64,000 bases of DNA. Source: Streptomyces sp. Root1304 (GTDB taxonomy: Bacteria; Actinomycetota; Actinomycetes; Streptomycetales; Streptomycetaceae). Both the position numbers and the translations under genes were made by a program. The notes beneath the pieces were generated by a model, which had not been told where the DNA came from, did not search any database, and worked only from the letters and a program-made list of their open reading frames with translations. Positions 47,662-55,921 of the stretch are shown in pieces (within the stretch, counting starts at the first letter, position 1; every line of letters begins with the position of its first letter). The stretch covers positions 1 to 64,000 of the forward strand of contig NZ_LMEP01000023.1 in the NCBI RefSeq assembly GCF_001426405.1, in the 5' to 3' direction.

Positions 47662-47676
47662 TTCCGTGCAGCGGAA
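47662..47676. promoter_or_regulatory. TTCCG-N5-CGGAA operator, IclR-like
   Basis: Perfect 5-bp arms TTCCG (47662-47666) and CGGAA (47672-47676) around TGCAG. A wider imperfect dyad surrounds it: CGCT at 47644, ACGGA/TCCGT, AGCG at 47670. This form resembles IclR-family (AllR/GylR-type) sites, and the position between the promoter and the ribosome site fits a repressor roadblock. Confidence 0.5.
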
Positions 47677-47692
47677 AACAGGAGGATGCAGG

Positions 47693-48982
47693 ATGGGTCA
47701 GCAGGAGAAGGTGTCGACGAGCCTCGCGGGCGCGGTCAGCGAGGGCATCAGTGCCTCCCTCGCAGCGGTGGACGCGGAGCTGGACCGCCGCTACCCGGGA
47801 GACCCCGGCACCCGCCAGCCCGTCCACACCGTCTACGTACCCGGCAACGTCTTCGACGCCGGAACCATCCGCTCCTGGGGTGACCGGGCCCTCGCCGCCC
47901 TCGACGAGCACGCCCCCGACGCCGCCTCCTTCGCCGCCGTCCTCGGCCTCTCCGACGACCTCGCCGAGGACGTCTACGGCCGCGTGCGGGCCAAGTTGGA
48001 GCGCGAGCCCGTCGAGGACCTCCGGGTCGACTTCGAGGACGGCTACGCGGGCGCCGACGAGGACCAGGACGCGGCCCGCGCCGCCCGGCTGATCTCCGAG
48101 GCGTACCGGAACGGCACGGCCGCCCCGTACATGGGCATCCGGATGAAGTGCATGGAGTCCGCCGTACGCGACCGGGGCATCCGCACCACCGACGTCTTCC
48201 TCACCGGCCTCCTGGAGAACGGCGGCCTCCCCGACGGCCTCGTCCTCACCCTCCCCAAGGTCACCTACCCCGAGCAGGTCACCGCCTTCGTCCGCCTCCT
48301 GGAGGCCTTCGAGAAGGCTCACGGCCTCGACGCCGGCCGCCTCGGCTTCGAGATCCAGATCGAGACCAGCCAGTCCATCCTCGCCACCGACGGCACCGCC
48401 GCCGTCGCCCGCATGATCGGCGCCGCCGAGGGCCGCGCCACCGGACTGCACTACGGAACCTTCGACTACAGCGCCTGCCTCGGCGTCTCCGCCGCCTACC
48501 AGGCCAGCGACCACCCCGCCGCCGACCACGCCAAGGCGATCATGCAGGTCGCCGCCGCCGGCACCGGCGTCCGCGTCTCCGACGGCTCCACCAACGTCCT
48601 CCCCGTCGGGACCACCCAGCACGTCCACGAGGCCTGGCGCCTGCACTACGGCCTCACCCGCCGCGCCCTCGCCCGCGCCTACTACCAGGGCTGGGACATG
48701 CACCCCGGCCACATCCCCACCCGCTACGCCGCCGTCTTCGCCTTCTACCGCGAGGGCTTCGAGGCCGCCGCCAAGCGGCTCTCCGCGTACGCCAACCACG
48801 CCGGCGGCGACGTCATGGACGAGCCCGCCACCGCCAAGGCCCTCAGCTCCTACCTGCTGCGCGGCATCGACTGCGGAGCCCTCGACACCGCCGAGGTCGA
48901 CGCGCTCACCGGGATGAACCGCGCCGCGCTCGACCGGTTCGCCGCCCCGCGCCGAGGCGACCTCACCGCCTCCGCCGAGTAG
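47693..48982 (+). CDS. DUF6986 protein (HpcH/CitE aldolase-like barrel)
   Basis: 429 residues, ATG 47693 with GGAGG spaced 7 bp. A TIM-barrel of the CitE/HpcH/malyl-CoA lyase type. Markers: LRVDFEDGYAGADEDQDAARA (acidic Mg2+ site), YMGIRMKCME, LVLTLPKVTYPEQVTAF, GFEIQIETSQSILATDG, GLHYGTFDYSACLGVSAAYQASDHPAADHAKAIMQVAAAGTGV, and a His-rich YYQGWDMHPGHIPTRY tail. CitE-like enzymes act on acyl-CoA or oxo-acid C-C bonds; this subgroup has no proven reaction. In Streptomyces relatives lie near ureide and glyoxylate genes, and the IclR-like operator is consistent with that. This placement is inference. Confidence 0.85.
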   Translation: MGQQEKVSTSLAGAVSEGISASLAAVDAELDRRYPGDPGTRQPVHTVYVPGNVFDAGTIRSWGDRALAALDEHAPDAASFAAVLGLSDDLAEDVYGRVRAKLEREPVEDLRVDFEDGYAGADEDQDAARAARLISEAYRNGTAAPYMGIRMKCMESAVRDRGIRTTDVFLTGLLENGGLPDGLVLTLPKVTYPEQVTAFVRLLEAFEKAHGLDAGRLGFEIQIETSQSILATDGTAAVARMIGAAEGRATGLHYGTFDYSACLGVSAAYQASDHPAADHAKAIMQVAAAGTGVRVSDGSTNVLPVGTTQHVHEAWRLHYGLTRRALARAYYQGWDMHPGHIPTRYAAVFAFYREGFEAAAKRLSAYANHAGGDVMDEPATAKALSSYLLRGIDCGALDTAEVDALTGMNRAALDRFAAPRRGDLTASAE

Positions 48983-49098
48983 CGGAGAAAGCCGTCCCGA
49001 GCTGATCGGACCATGGTCTCGAACCAGCCAACTGCCCCGTACCCTGTACGAGTTCACGCGCGGTCCGCGCATGTGCTCGACAGGGGAACGGGGCATCG

Positions 49099-51150
49099 GT
49101 GTCATCGGGGGAGAACGAACGGCTCGCGGGCCGGTACAGAGTGGTGCGCCAGCTCGGACGCGGCGGCATGGGAGTCGTCTGGCAGGCCGTCGACGAGGTC
49201 CTCGGCCGTGAGGTCGCCGTCAAGGAACTCCGCACCTACACGGACGCGGCCGCACCCGAACTGGCCGATCTCCGCCTGCGGATGACCCGCGAGGCGCGCG
49301 CCGCCGCCCGCGTCCGCCACCCCGGGGTCGTCGCCGTCCACGACGTCACCGAACACGAGGGCCGGCCCGTCATCGTCATGGAACTCGTCGACGGACCCTC
49401 CCTCGACGACGTCCTCGGCACCCGCGGCGCCCTCGACCCGGCCGAGGCGGCCCGGATCGGCGCCCACGTCCTGGAAGCCCTCGCCGCCGCGCACGACGTG
49501 GGCGTGCTCCACCGGGACGTGAAGCCGGGCAACATCCTGCTCGACAGGTCGGGCCGGATCGTCCTCACCGACTTCGGCATCGCCACGATGGAGGACCCGG
49601 GCGACGGCTCCGCGACCCATCTGACCCGCAGCGGCGAGATCGTCGGCTCCCTCGACTACCTCGCCCCCGAGCGGGCCAGGGGCCAGGACCCGGGCCCCGC
49701 CTCCGACGTGTGGGCGCTGGGCGCGACCCTGTACGCCGCCGTCGAGGGCGCCTCGCCCTTCCGGCGTACGTCGACCTGGTCGACGCTCGCGGCCATCGTC
49801 ACCGAGCCCCTCCCGGAACCCCGCCGCTCCGGACCGCTCGCCCCGGTCCTGCTCCGCCTCCTGGACAAGGACCCGGCCGCCCGTCCGACGGCCCGCGAGG
49901 CGGCGCGGCTGCTGGCGGCGGTGGGGGAGGGGGAAGGGACCCAGGGGGCGCCTGCGGTGGGAGTACCTGTGGGGGAGGGGGCCGCGCCGGCGACGCCGGC
50001 TTCGGCGACGCCCGACCTGGAGGCGCCCGCTCGGGAAGTGCTCGCTACGGAGGCGCCTGCTTGGGAAGCGCCTGCTACGGAGGCGCCTGCGCCGGGCCCC
50101 TACGGAGGTTCCGCCGCGCCGGGCCCGTACGGGGGTTCCCTGAATCCGAGACCGTACGGGAGTTCCCCGGAGCCGGGCCCCTTCGGCGGTTCTGTGGAGC
50201 CGAATCCGTACGCCGAGGTCGGCGTGGGCCCGGCGGCGTCCCCGGCGCCCGCCGCCGCGCCGCTCGGCGGGGCCTTCGGGCCGGCCGTCCCCGTGCCGCC
50301 CGTGCGTACCGACGGAGGCGCGGGCACGGGCACGGGCGGCCGTGCGGAGGCGCGTGCCACCCGGCGGGCCGGGGCGAAGCCCCGCCGGGGGAACGTGCTG
50401 GTCGCCGCCTCCGTGGCCGCCGTCCTGCTGGCCGGCGGCGGGCTCACATACGCCTTCATGGACCGGGACTCCGCGGTCGCGGCCTCGGACGGGACGCCGG
50501 GCGGCAGCGACCGGGGCGCCGCCGGGGGCGACCAGGGCCGCGCACTGGACCCGGGGACCAGCGGCGTACCGTCGCCGGGACGGTCGAGCGGCGCCGCCTC
50601 GCCCTCCCCGGGGGACCCCTCGGGGCCCGCCCCCTCCGGCTCGGCCGACGGCACCGGCCGCCCCGACCCCGACCGTACGGACCCGGCATCGGACCCGGAC
50701 TCCGGCGGTACGGAGACCGGCGGCCCGGGCACGGGAACCGTGGCCGGATCCGACGGGCACGGCGGCGGGACGGCCGCGCCCCGCACCCCTGGCACCGGTA
50801 CGCCCACGACGGGAGCCCCGTCCGGAGGCGGCGGCACGGCCGCGCCCACCACCGAGCCGCCGCCGCCCGCCACGGGCTGCGCGCCGGCCGGTTCCTCGGC
50901 CACCTGCCAGGTCGTACGGAGCGCCACGAGCACCCGCTACGACGGCGGGGAGATGGGCACGGTCGGAGCGGGCCCGCACGCGTTCTTCTGCCAGGTCGAC
51001 CTGGACCGGAGCGAGACGTACGGCGGACGCACCAGCCGCTGGTTCGCCAGGACGGACGACGACAGCGGCAACACCAACGTCTACCTCAGCGTCCTGCACC
51101 TGTCGGGCGGCGCGGGCGGCGGCCCGGTGGACGGCCTGCGCGTCTGCTGA
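49099..51150 (+). CDS. Transmembrane Ser/Thr protein kinase (second, PASTA-less)
   Basis: 683 residues from GTG 49099. Kinase domain residues 8-275: LGRGGMGVVWQA, VAVKELR, HRDVKPGNILLD, TDFGIATM and APERARGQD. The linker (290-345) contains a GPYGG-type repeat (PGPYGGSAAPGPYGGS and following). There is one transmembrane helix at about 432-454 (NVLVAASVAAVLLAGGGLTYAFM). An external Ser/Gly/Pro/Thr-rich stalk of about 150 residues leads to a small Cys-containing C-terminal domain (TGCAPAGSSATCQVV to GLRVC). No PASTA repeats are seen. It differs from the kinase at 15.4 kb in the extracellular part, so the two sense different signals. A hairpin separates it from the convergent lacI gene. Confidence 0.9.
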   Translation: MSSGENERLAGRYRVVRQLGRGGMGVVWQAVDEVLGREVAVKELRTYTDAAAPELADLRLRMTREARAAARVRHPGVVAVHDVTEHEGRPVIVMELVDGPSLDDVLGTRGALDPAEAARIGAHVLEALAAAHDVGVLHRDVKPGNILLDRSGRIVLTDFGIATMEDPGDGSATHLTRSGEIVGSLDYLAPERARGQDPGPASDVWALGATLYAAVEGASPFRRTSTWSTLAAIVTEPLPEPRRSGPLAPVLLRLLDKDPAARPTAREAARLLAAVGEGEGTQGAPAVGVPVGEGAAPATPASATPDLEAPAREVLATEAPAWEAPATEAPAPGPYGGSAAPGPYGGSLNPRPYGSSPEPGPFGGSVEPNPYAEVGVGPAASPAPAAAPLGGAFGPAVPVPPVRTDGGAGTGTGGRAEARATRRAGAKPRRGNVLVAASVAAVLLAGGGLTYAFMDRDSAVAASDGTPGGSDRGAAGGDQGRALDPGTSGVPSPGRSSGAASPSPGDPSGPAPSGSADGTGRPDPDRTDPASDPDSGGTETGGPGTGTVAGSDGHGGGTAAPRTPGTGTPTTGAPSGGGGTAAPTTEPPPPATGCAPAGSSATCQVVRSATSTRYDGGEMGTVGAGPHAFFCQVDLDRSETYGGRTSRWFARTDDDSGNTNVYLSVLHLSGGAGGGPVDGLRVC

Positions 51151-51168
51151 GGCCCCGGCCGGCAGGGG

Positions 51169-51191
51169 GGGCGGCGGTACTTCCGCCGCCC
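51169..51191. terminator. Bidirectional 9-bp hairpin
   Basis: GGGCGGCGG (51169-51177), loop TACTT, CCGCCGCCC (51183-51191). It ends one base before the lacI stop codon and 19 bp after the kinase stop. Confidence 0.75.
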
Positions 51192-52220
51192 TCAGCGCGG
51201 TGTGATCTCGCCCGAGCCACGGGCGAGGAGCGTCGTGCCGAGGACCACCCGCTCCGGCGCCCCGTCGATCCCGTCGAGCCGCCGGAACAGGCGCTCCGCC
51301 GCCGTCCGGCCGAGTGCGGCGGCGTCCTGCGCGACGACCGTGATGCCGAGCAGATCGGCCAGCTCGATGTCGTCGAAGCCGACCAGGGCGACCGGCCGGG
51401 GGTGCCCGGCGAGCGCCCGCACCACCGTGACGGTGACCCGGTTGTTCCCCGCGAACAGGGCCGTCACGGGTTCCGGCGCCGCCAGCAACTCCCGCACCGC
51501 CGTGCTCACCCGCTCCGGATCGGTGGAGCCCGCCGCGACCCACTCCTCCCGGACCGGGAGGCCCGCGTCCTCCATCGCCGCGCGGTAGCCGCGCAGTCGC
51601 TCGGCCGAGGTGTGGATGCGCGGACGGTCGCCGATGAAGCCGATCCGCCGGTGGCCGTGCGCGATCAGGTGCGCCACGCCGTCGCGCGCCCCGCCGAAGC
51701 TGTCGGAGAGGACGGCGTCGGCCTCGATCAGCCCCGCCGGGCGGTCGACGAAGACGGTGGCGACGCCCGCCCTGATCTCCGGCTCCAGATAGCGGTGGTC
51801 GTCACCGGCGGGGATGACGATCAGGCCGTCGACCCGGCGCGCGCACAGGGCGAGCGCCAACTCCTGCTCCCGGTCCGGGTCCTCGGCGCTGGACCCGTTG
51901 ATGAGCAGTGCCCCGTGCGCCCGCGCGACCTCCTCGACCGCCCGGCTGAGCGGCCCGTAGAACGGGTCGGCGAGGTCCTCGAGGACGAGACCGACGGTCG
52001 CGGTACGGCCCTTGCGCAGCACGCGCGCGCTGTCGTTGCGGCGGAAACCGAGGACCTCGATGGCCTCCCGGACCCGGCGCTCGGTGTCCGGGGTGACCCC
52101 CGGTTCGCCGTTCACGACCCGGGACACCGTCTTCAGGCCGACACCCGCGCGCGCGGCGACGTCCTTCATCGTGGGCCGGGTGCCGTAGCGGTGCTCGGAG
52201 TGGCGGGCGATGTCGGCCAC
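51192..52220 (-). CDS. LacI-family transcriptional repressor
   Basis: 342 residues from GTG 52220 (GGAGGAACC 10 bp upstream). The HTH is at residues 18-40 (MKDVAARAGVGLKTVSRVVNGEPGVTP) and the hinge follows at FRRNDSARVLRKGRT. The periplasmic-binding-type sensor domain is at 60-335: VGLVLEDLADPFYGPLSRAVEE, VDGLIVIPAGDDH, ATVFVDRPA, GHRRIGFIGDRP and PVALVGFDDIELADLLGITVV. It is divergent from an ROK kinase gene. A perfect 12-bp palindrome (52309-52320) between them has the LacI-operator form. The likely inducer is a sugar or sugar phosphate that is also the ROK substrate (inference). Confidence 0.92.
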   Translation of the reverse strand: MADIARHSEHRYGTRPTMKDVAARAGVGLKTVSRVVNGEPGVTPDTERRVREAIEVLGFRRNDSARVLRKGRTATVGLVLEDLADPFYGPLSRAVEEVARAHGALLINGSSAEDPDREQELALALCARRVDGLIVIPAGDDHRYLEPEIRAGVATVFVDRPAGLIEADAVLSDSFGGARDGVAHLIAHGHRRIGFIGDRPRIHTSAERLRGYRAAMEDAGLPVREEWVAAGSTDPERVSTAVRELLAAPEPVTALFAGNNRVTVTVVRALAGHPRPVALVGFDDIELADLLGITVVAQDAAALGRTAAERLFRRLDGIDGAPERVVLGTTLLARGSGEITPR

Positions 52221-52308
52221 GGTGCGCGGTTCCTCCGTCGGGGGCGGGCTCGGGCGCCCTTGAGCAGGGCGTCGTCCGATCGTGTCACTGGCCGAAGCAT
52301 AGAGTGTG

Positions 52309-52320
52309 GACAACGTTGTC
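52309..52320. promoter_or_regulatory. LacI-family operator GACAACGTTGTC
   Basis: A perfect 12-bp palindrome with a central CG, the standard LacI-family operator shape. It lies 89 bp upstream of lacI and 86 bp upstream of the ROK gene. It follows a TAGAGT (52300-52305) that could be the ROK -10, so binding would block transcription. Confidence 0.75.
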
Positions 52321-52405
52321 ATGCCGGGGGAGACTGTACGGAACGCCCCCCGCGACACGGACATCGCCCCGCGTCCGCCCGCCGCCGACTGGAGACCCCG
52401 CGCCC

Positions 52406-53461
52406 ATGCAGACCGATCCCGCCACGGTCCCGGACGGGGGCTCCGCCGACGGTCCGGTCTCCGCCGGCGACCCCGGCCGGGCTCCCGCCCAGAGCCTGGT
52501 CTCTGTCGACGGTCTCGTCGTCGCCCTCGACATCGGGGGCACCAAGATCGCGGGCGCCCTGGTCGACGCCGGGGGCCGCATCCGGGTCCGCGCGCAACGG
52601 CCCACGCCCGCGCGTGGGGACGGCGAGACGGTGATGCGGGCGGTCGATGACGTACTGACCGAACTCTCCGGCTCCCCTCTGTGGGCGGCCGCCGGGGCCG
52701 TCGGCATCGGCAGCGCCGGTCCCGTCGACGCGCACCGGGGGACCGTCAGCCCGGTCAACATCCCCGGCTGGCGCGACTTCCCCCTGGTCGAGCGGGTCCA
52801 CCGGGCGACGGGCGGGCGCCCGGTCACGCTGGTCGGTGACGGCGTCGCCATGACGGCCGCCGAACACTGGCTCGGGGCCGCCCGGGGCCACGACAACGCC
52901 CTGTGCCTCGTGGTCTCCACGGGCGTCGGAGGCGGTCTGGTCCTCGGCGGCCGCCTCCACCCCGGCCCCACCGGCAACGCCGGTCACATCGGCCACATCG
53001 TGGTGGACATGGACGGAGACCCCTGCGCCTGCGGCGGACGCGGCTGCGTCGAACGCGTCGCCAGCGGCCCGCACCTGGCCCGCCGCGCCCTGGACAACGG
53101 CTGGCGGCCGGGACCCGACGGCGACGTCTCCGCCGCCGCGGTGGCCGCCGCCGCGCACGCCGGCGACCCGGTCGCCGTCGCCGGCTTCGCACGCGCGGCG
53201 CAGGCCCTGGCGGCGGGCATCGCCGCCACGGCGGCCCTCGTCGAGATCGACATCGCGGTGGTCGGCGGCGGGGTCGCGGGCGCGGGCGAGGTCCTCTTCG
53301 CCCCGCTCCGGCGCGCCCTCGCCGACTACGCCACGCTCTCCTTCGTCAAGGACCTGACCGTCGTCGCGGCCGTCACGGGCACGGACGCGGGCCTGCTCGG
53401 CGCGGCAGCGGCGGCGGGCGCGGCGCACGGCGGAGAGTCTTGGGCGGGCCGGGCTTCCTGA
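52406..53461 (+). CDS. ROK-family sugar kinase (glucokinase-like)
   Basis: 351 residues. N-terminal ATPase motif VVALDIGGTKIAGALVD (residues 38-54), catalytic region TLVGDGVAMTAAEHWLGAARG, STGVGGGLVLGGRLHPGPTGNAGHIGHIVV, and the ROK zinc signature CACGGRGCVE. ROK kinases phosphorylate glucose, N-acetylmannosamine or similar sugars; without an HTH domain this is an enzyme rather than a NagC-type repressor. It is divergent from lacI and probably repressed by it. The end of the gene runs into a degenerate 17-bp repeat (53440-53541). Confidence 0.93.
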   Translation: MQTDPATVPDGGSADGPVSAGDPGRAPAQSLVSVDGLVVALDIGGTKIAGALVDAGGRIRVRAQRPTPARGDGETVMRAVDDVLTELSGSPLWAAAGAVGIGSAGPVDAHRGTVSPVNIPGWRDFPLVERVHRATGGRPVTLVGDGVAMTAAEHWLGAARGHDNALCLVVSTGVGGGLVLGGRLHPGPTGNAGHIGHIVVDMDGDPCACGGRGCVERVASGPHLARRALDNGWRPGPDGDVSAAAVAAAAHAGDPVAVAGFARAAQALAAGIAATAALVEIDIAVVGGGVAGAGEVLFAPLRRALADYATLSFVKDLTVVAAVTGTDAGLLGAAAAAGAAHGGESWAGRAS

Positions 53462-53541
53462 CGGGTCGGGCCTCGTGGCGCGACGTACCTCTTGGCACGA
53501 CTTACCTGTTGGCACGCCGGGCCTTTTGGTACACCGGGCCG
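53440..53541. repeat. Degenerate 17-bp tandem repeat
   Basis: Six units of 17 bp, about TTGGCACGMCKKRCCT with variants, run from inside the last codons of the ROK gene through the downstream gap. The last four units begin at 53474, 53491, 53508 and 53525. The copies are diverged, so the duplication is old or under selection. No known element type fits. Confidence 0.7.
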
Positions 53542-53586
53542 CTCGAAGGCGGCGCCTTCCGGCCGCCGGTGCCCTCCGCGTCCGTC

Positions 53587-53769
53587 TCACCCCTCCCGTG
53601 ACCGCTCCGGCGCCCGCTGTTCGACGATCACCAGGAAGGCGTCCGACTCCAGGTCCATCACGACCCGGGCCGGCACTCCCTCGTCACGCCGCGCCCCGGC
53701 GAACTCCTCCGCCGGCCAGCTGCCCCGCGGGCCGCCGGCCGGAAAACGTTCGAGAACCGTACGACTCAT
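53587..53769 (-). CDS. Small hypothetical protein (60 aa)
   Basis: 60 residues from ATG 53769 with GAGGGGG 8 bp upstream. The sequence is protein-like (SRTVLERFPAGGPRGSWPAEEF, then VPARVVMDLESDAFLVIV) with a hydrophobic strand near the end. It resembles small actinobacterial proteins of unknown role with a PAEE-EGVPA-VVMDL pattern. It fills the only coding-capable part of the 450-bp gap between the ROK and Nudix genes and is divergent from the latter. Function unknown. Confidence 0.55.
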   Translation of the reverse strand: MSRTVLERFPAGGPRGSWPAEEFAGARRDEGVPARVVMDLESDAFLVIVEQRAPERSREG

Positions 53770-53914
53770 CTCCGCACCCCCTCGTGCTTGCGGAACTCAA
53801 CGACGGCGGCCCGAAAGTGTCACGCACATGCCGAGAATCCGGGACATGTGTTCGTGGGTTTCCGTGGCAGGGTGTTGCGGGCAAGCCACTGTGGGCTATC
53901 CAAGAGGGGGAATC

Positions 53915-54949
53915 GTGATCGTCTGGATCAACGGTGCGTTCGGCGCGGGGAAGTCCGGAACCGCACGCGAACTGGTCGATCTGATCCCGAACAGCACGCT
54001 GTACGACCCCGAGGTCACCGGAGGAGGACTGCGCCGGCTCCTGCCGGCCAAGCGGCTCGCGGAGGTCGAGGACTACCAGGACCTGCCGATCTGGCGGCGC
54101 CTGGTGGTGGACACCGCCGCCGCCCTGCTCGCCGAGGTCGGCGGCGTCCTGATCGTTCCGATGACGCTGCTGCGCCAGGAGTACCGGGACGAGATCTTCG
54201 GCGGGCTCGCCGCTCGCCGCATCGAGGTGCGCCACGTCCTGCTCGCTCCGGAGGAAACGATCCTGCGGCAACGGATCGACGGACGGGCCGAGTACGGCGA
54301 CCCCGAGACCGACGCCCGCGTCCGGGAGTGGAGCCACGCGCACCTCGCGCCCTACCGCGCCGCGGCGGAGTGGCTCACCCGCGACGCCTACGTCCTCGAC
54401 ACCTCGGCGCTCACCGTCACCGAGGCCGCCCGGTCCGTCGCCGACGCGGTCCGGTCCGGCCTGGCCGCTCCCTGCGGCATCGTCCAGACCCCCGAGCCGA
54501 CGGGCGAGACCCTCGCCGCCGGAGTCCTGCTCTTCGACGAGCAGGACCGCTTCCTCCTCGTCGACCCCACCTACAAACCGGGGTGGGAGTTCCCCGGCGG
54601 CGTCGTCGAGGCCGGCGAACCACCGGCCCGCGCGGGCATGCGCGAGGTGGCCGAGGAGATAGGCCTCGAACTCGACGCCGTACCCCGCCTGCTGCTCGTC
54701 GACTGGGAACGCCCGCAGCCCCCCGGCTACGGAGGACTGCGCCTGCTCTTCGACGGTGGCAGGCTCGACGCGGCCGACACCGCGCGCCTCCATCTGCCCG
54801 GCGCCGAACTCCGCGGCTGGCGCTTCGTCACCGAGGAGGAGGCCGCCGACCTCCTGCCGCCCGTCCGCTACCGCCGCCTCCGCTGGGCCCTGCGCGCCCG
54901 CGAACGCGGCACGGTCCTCAACCTGGAGGCGGGCGTCCCGGTCGGCTGA
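53915..54949 (+). CDS. TmrB-like P-loop kinase fused to a Nudix hydrolase
   Basis: 344 residues from GTG 53915 (GAGGGGG upstream). Residues 1-185: P-loop protein with WINGAFGAGKS, a LIPNSTLYDPE switch, VGGVLIVPMTLL and HVLLAPEETILRQRI, like the tunicamycin-resistance protein TmrB and related small kinases. Residues 195-344: Nudix hydrolase with the box GGVVEAGEPPARAGMREVAEEIGL, complete (G-x5-E-x7-REVAEEIG). The fusion suggests a nucleotide- or antibiotic-modifying kinase plus removal of a toxic nucleotide by-product (inference). No neighbour points to a specific substrate. Confidence 0.85.
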   Translation: MIVWINGAFGAGKSGTARELVDLIPNSTLYDPEVTGGGLRRLLPAKRLAEVEDYQDLPIWRRLVVDTAAALLAEVGGVLIVPMTLLRQEYRDEIFGGLAARRIEVRHVLLAPEETILRQRIDGRAEYGDPETDARVREWSHAHLAPYRAAAEWLTRDAYVLDTSALTVTEAARSVADAVRSGLAAPCGIVQTPEPTGETLAAGVLLFDEQDRFLLVDPTYKPGWEFPGGVVEAGEPPARAGMREVAEEIGLELDAVPRLLLVDWERPQPPGYGGLRLLFDGGRLDAADTARLHLPGAELRGWRFVTEEEAADLLPPVRYRRLRWALRARERGTVLNLEAGVPVG

Positions 54950-55102
54950 CCCCCAAGGGGTGCCCCCTGAGGCCGCCACCCGACGGTCGCTACGTGAGGC
55001 TGACCTCCCGGGCCGACCTCTGAGACCGACCTCCAGGGGTCACCCCCTACGGAAAGACTCCTGCGGCGGAACCCTTACGGCTTGAGCCCTACGGCAGAAC
55101 CC

Positions 55103-55816
55103 CTACGACAGGCCCTGAGCCCGGGCCGCCTCAGCCGCCGCCGCGAGCCGTTCCGCCGTGTCCGAGGTCACCGGTGCCCCGTGCCCGCAGCACAGCACCG
55201 ACGGAGCCAGCTTCGCGAGGCGCCGCATCGACTCCAGGGCGAGCGGACGGTCGACGTGCAGGACGCCGAACATCACGTCCGGCACCGAAGCCACCGTGTC
55301 CCCGGCGAACAGCACGCCGTGGCGCGGCAGATGGACGGCGATCGAGCCGGGGGTGTGGCCCGGACCGTGGACCACCACGGCCCCGTCGCCGAAGCCGAGC
55401 TCCTCGCCGTCCTCGACCTCCCGGTCGACCCGGGTCGGCGGCGCTTCCGGCGAGGTCACCCCGTGCTCGAAGATCGGACGCTCCCAGTCGAGGAGGTCCG
55501 GCTCCGGGACCGGGGCCTCGCCCCGGATCACCGGCGCGTCCAGCCGGTGCGCGAGGATCTCCGCCCCGTGCCGGTCCGCGAGCTCCTGGGCCGAGCCCAC
55601 GTGGTCGCGGTGGCAGTGGGTCAGCACGATCCGGCGCAGCCGGTCCGGGTCCAGGCCGGCCGCCCGGATCGCCGCCGCCGTCTCGTCCGCCATGCCGGCC
55701 CACCCGGCGTCGATCAGCGTCAGTTCCTCCCCGTCCTGCCACACGTACGCCTGGCCGATGGAGTAGTCGAGGAGGTGCAACCGAGGGGTGATCCGCGTCA
55801 GTTCGATGGATGCCAT
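55103..55816 (-). CDS. MBL-fold metallo-hydrolase
   Basis: 237 residues. Metal ligands of the beta-lactamase fold: HCHRDH in VLTHCHRDHVGSAQELADRH, His in VVVHGPGHTPGSIAVHLP, Asp in FAGDTVASVPD, and a final His in LCCGHGAPV. The general class hydrolyses thioesters, lactones or phosphodiesters with two zinc or iron ions; the Asp and spacing are of the glyoxalase II/lactonase branch. No signal peptide, cytoplasmic. ATG 55816 starts the conserved N-terminal strand. It lies downstream of the M20 peptidase gene on the same strand, 105 bp away. Confidence 0.9.
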   Translation of the reverse strand: MASIELTRITPRLHLLDYSIGQAYVWQDGEELTLIDAGWAGMADETAAAIRAAGLDPDRLRRIVLTHCHRDHVGSAQELADRHGAEILAHRLDAPVIRGEAPVPEPDLLDWERPIFEHGVTSPEAPPTRVDREVEDGEELGFGDGAVVVHGPGHTPGSIAVHLPRHGVLFAGDTVASVPDVMFGVLHVDRPLALESMRRLAKLAPSVLCCGHGAPVTSDTAERLAAAAEAARAQGLS

Positions 55817-55921
55817 ACGGCGAACCTACGCATCCGCGCAGGTCCGCCGTATGCTTCTACGCTCTCGGCGAGCTTCGCCGAACGCGGAACCCGACCGGGT
55901 CCCGCGGCGAACCGTCGGCCG

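Noticed and set aside
49102..51543. An 813-codon minus-strand open frame opposite the second Ser/Thr kinase
   Set aside because: The opposite strand carries every kinase motif plus a transmembrane helix; this frame has none and is antisense low complexity.
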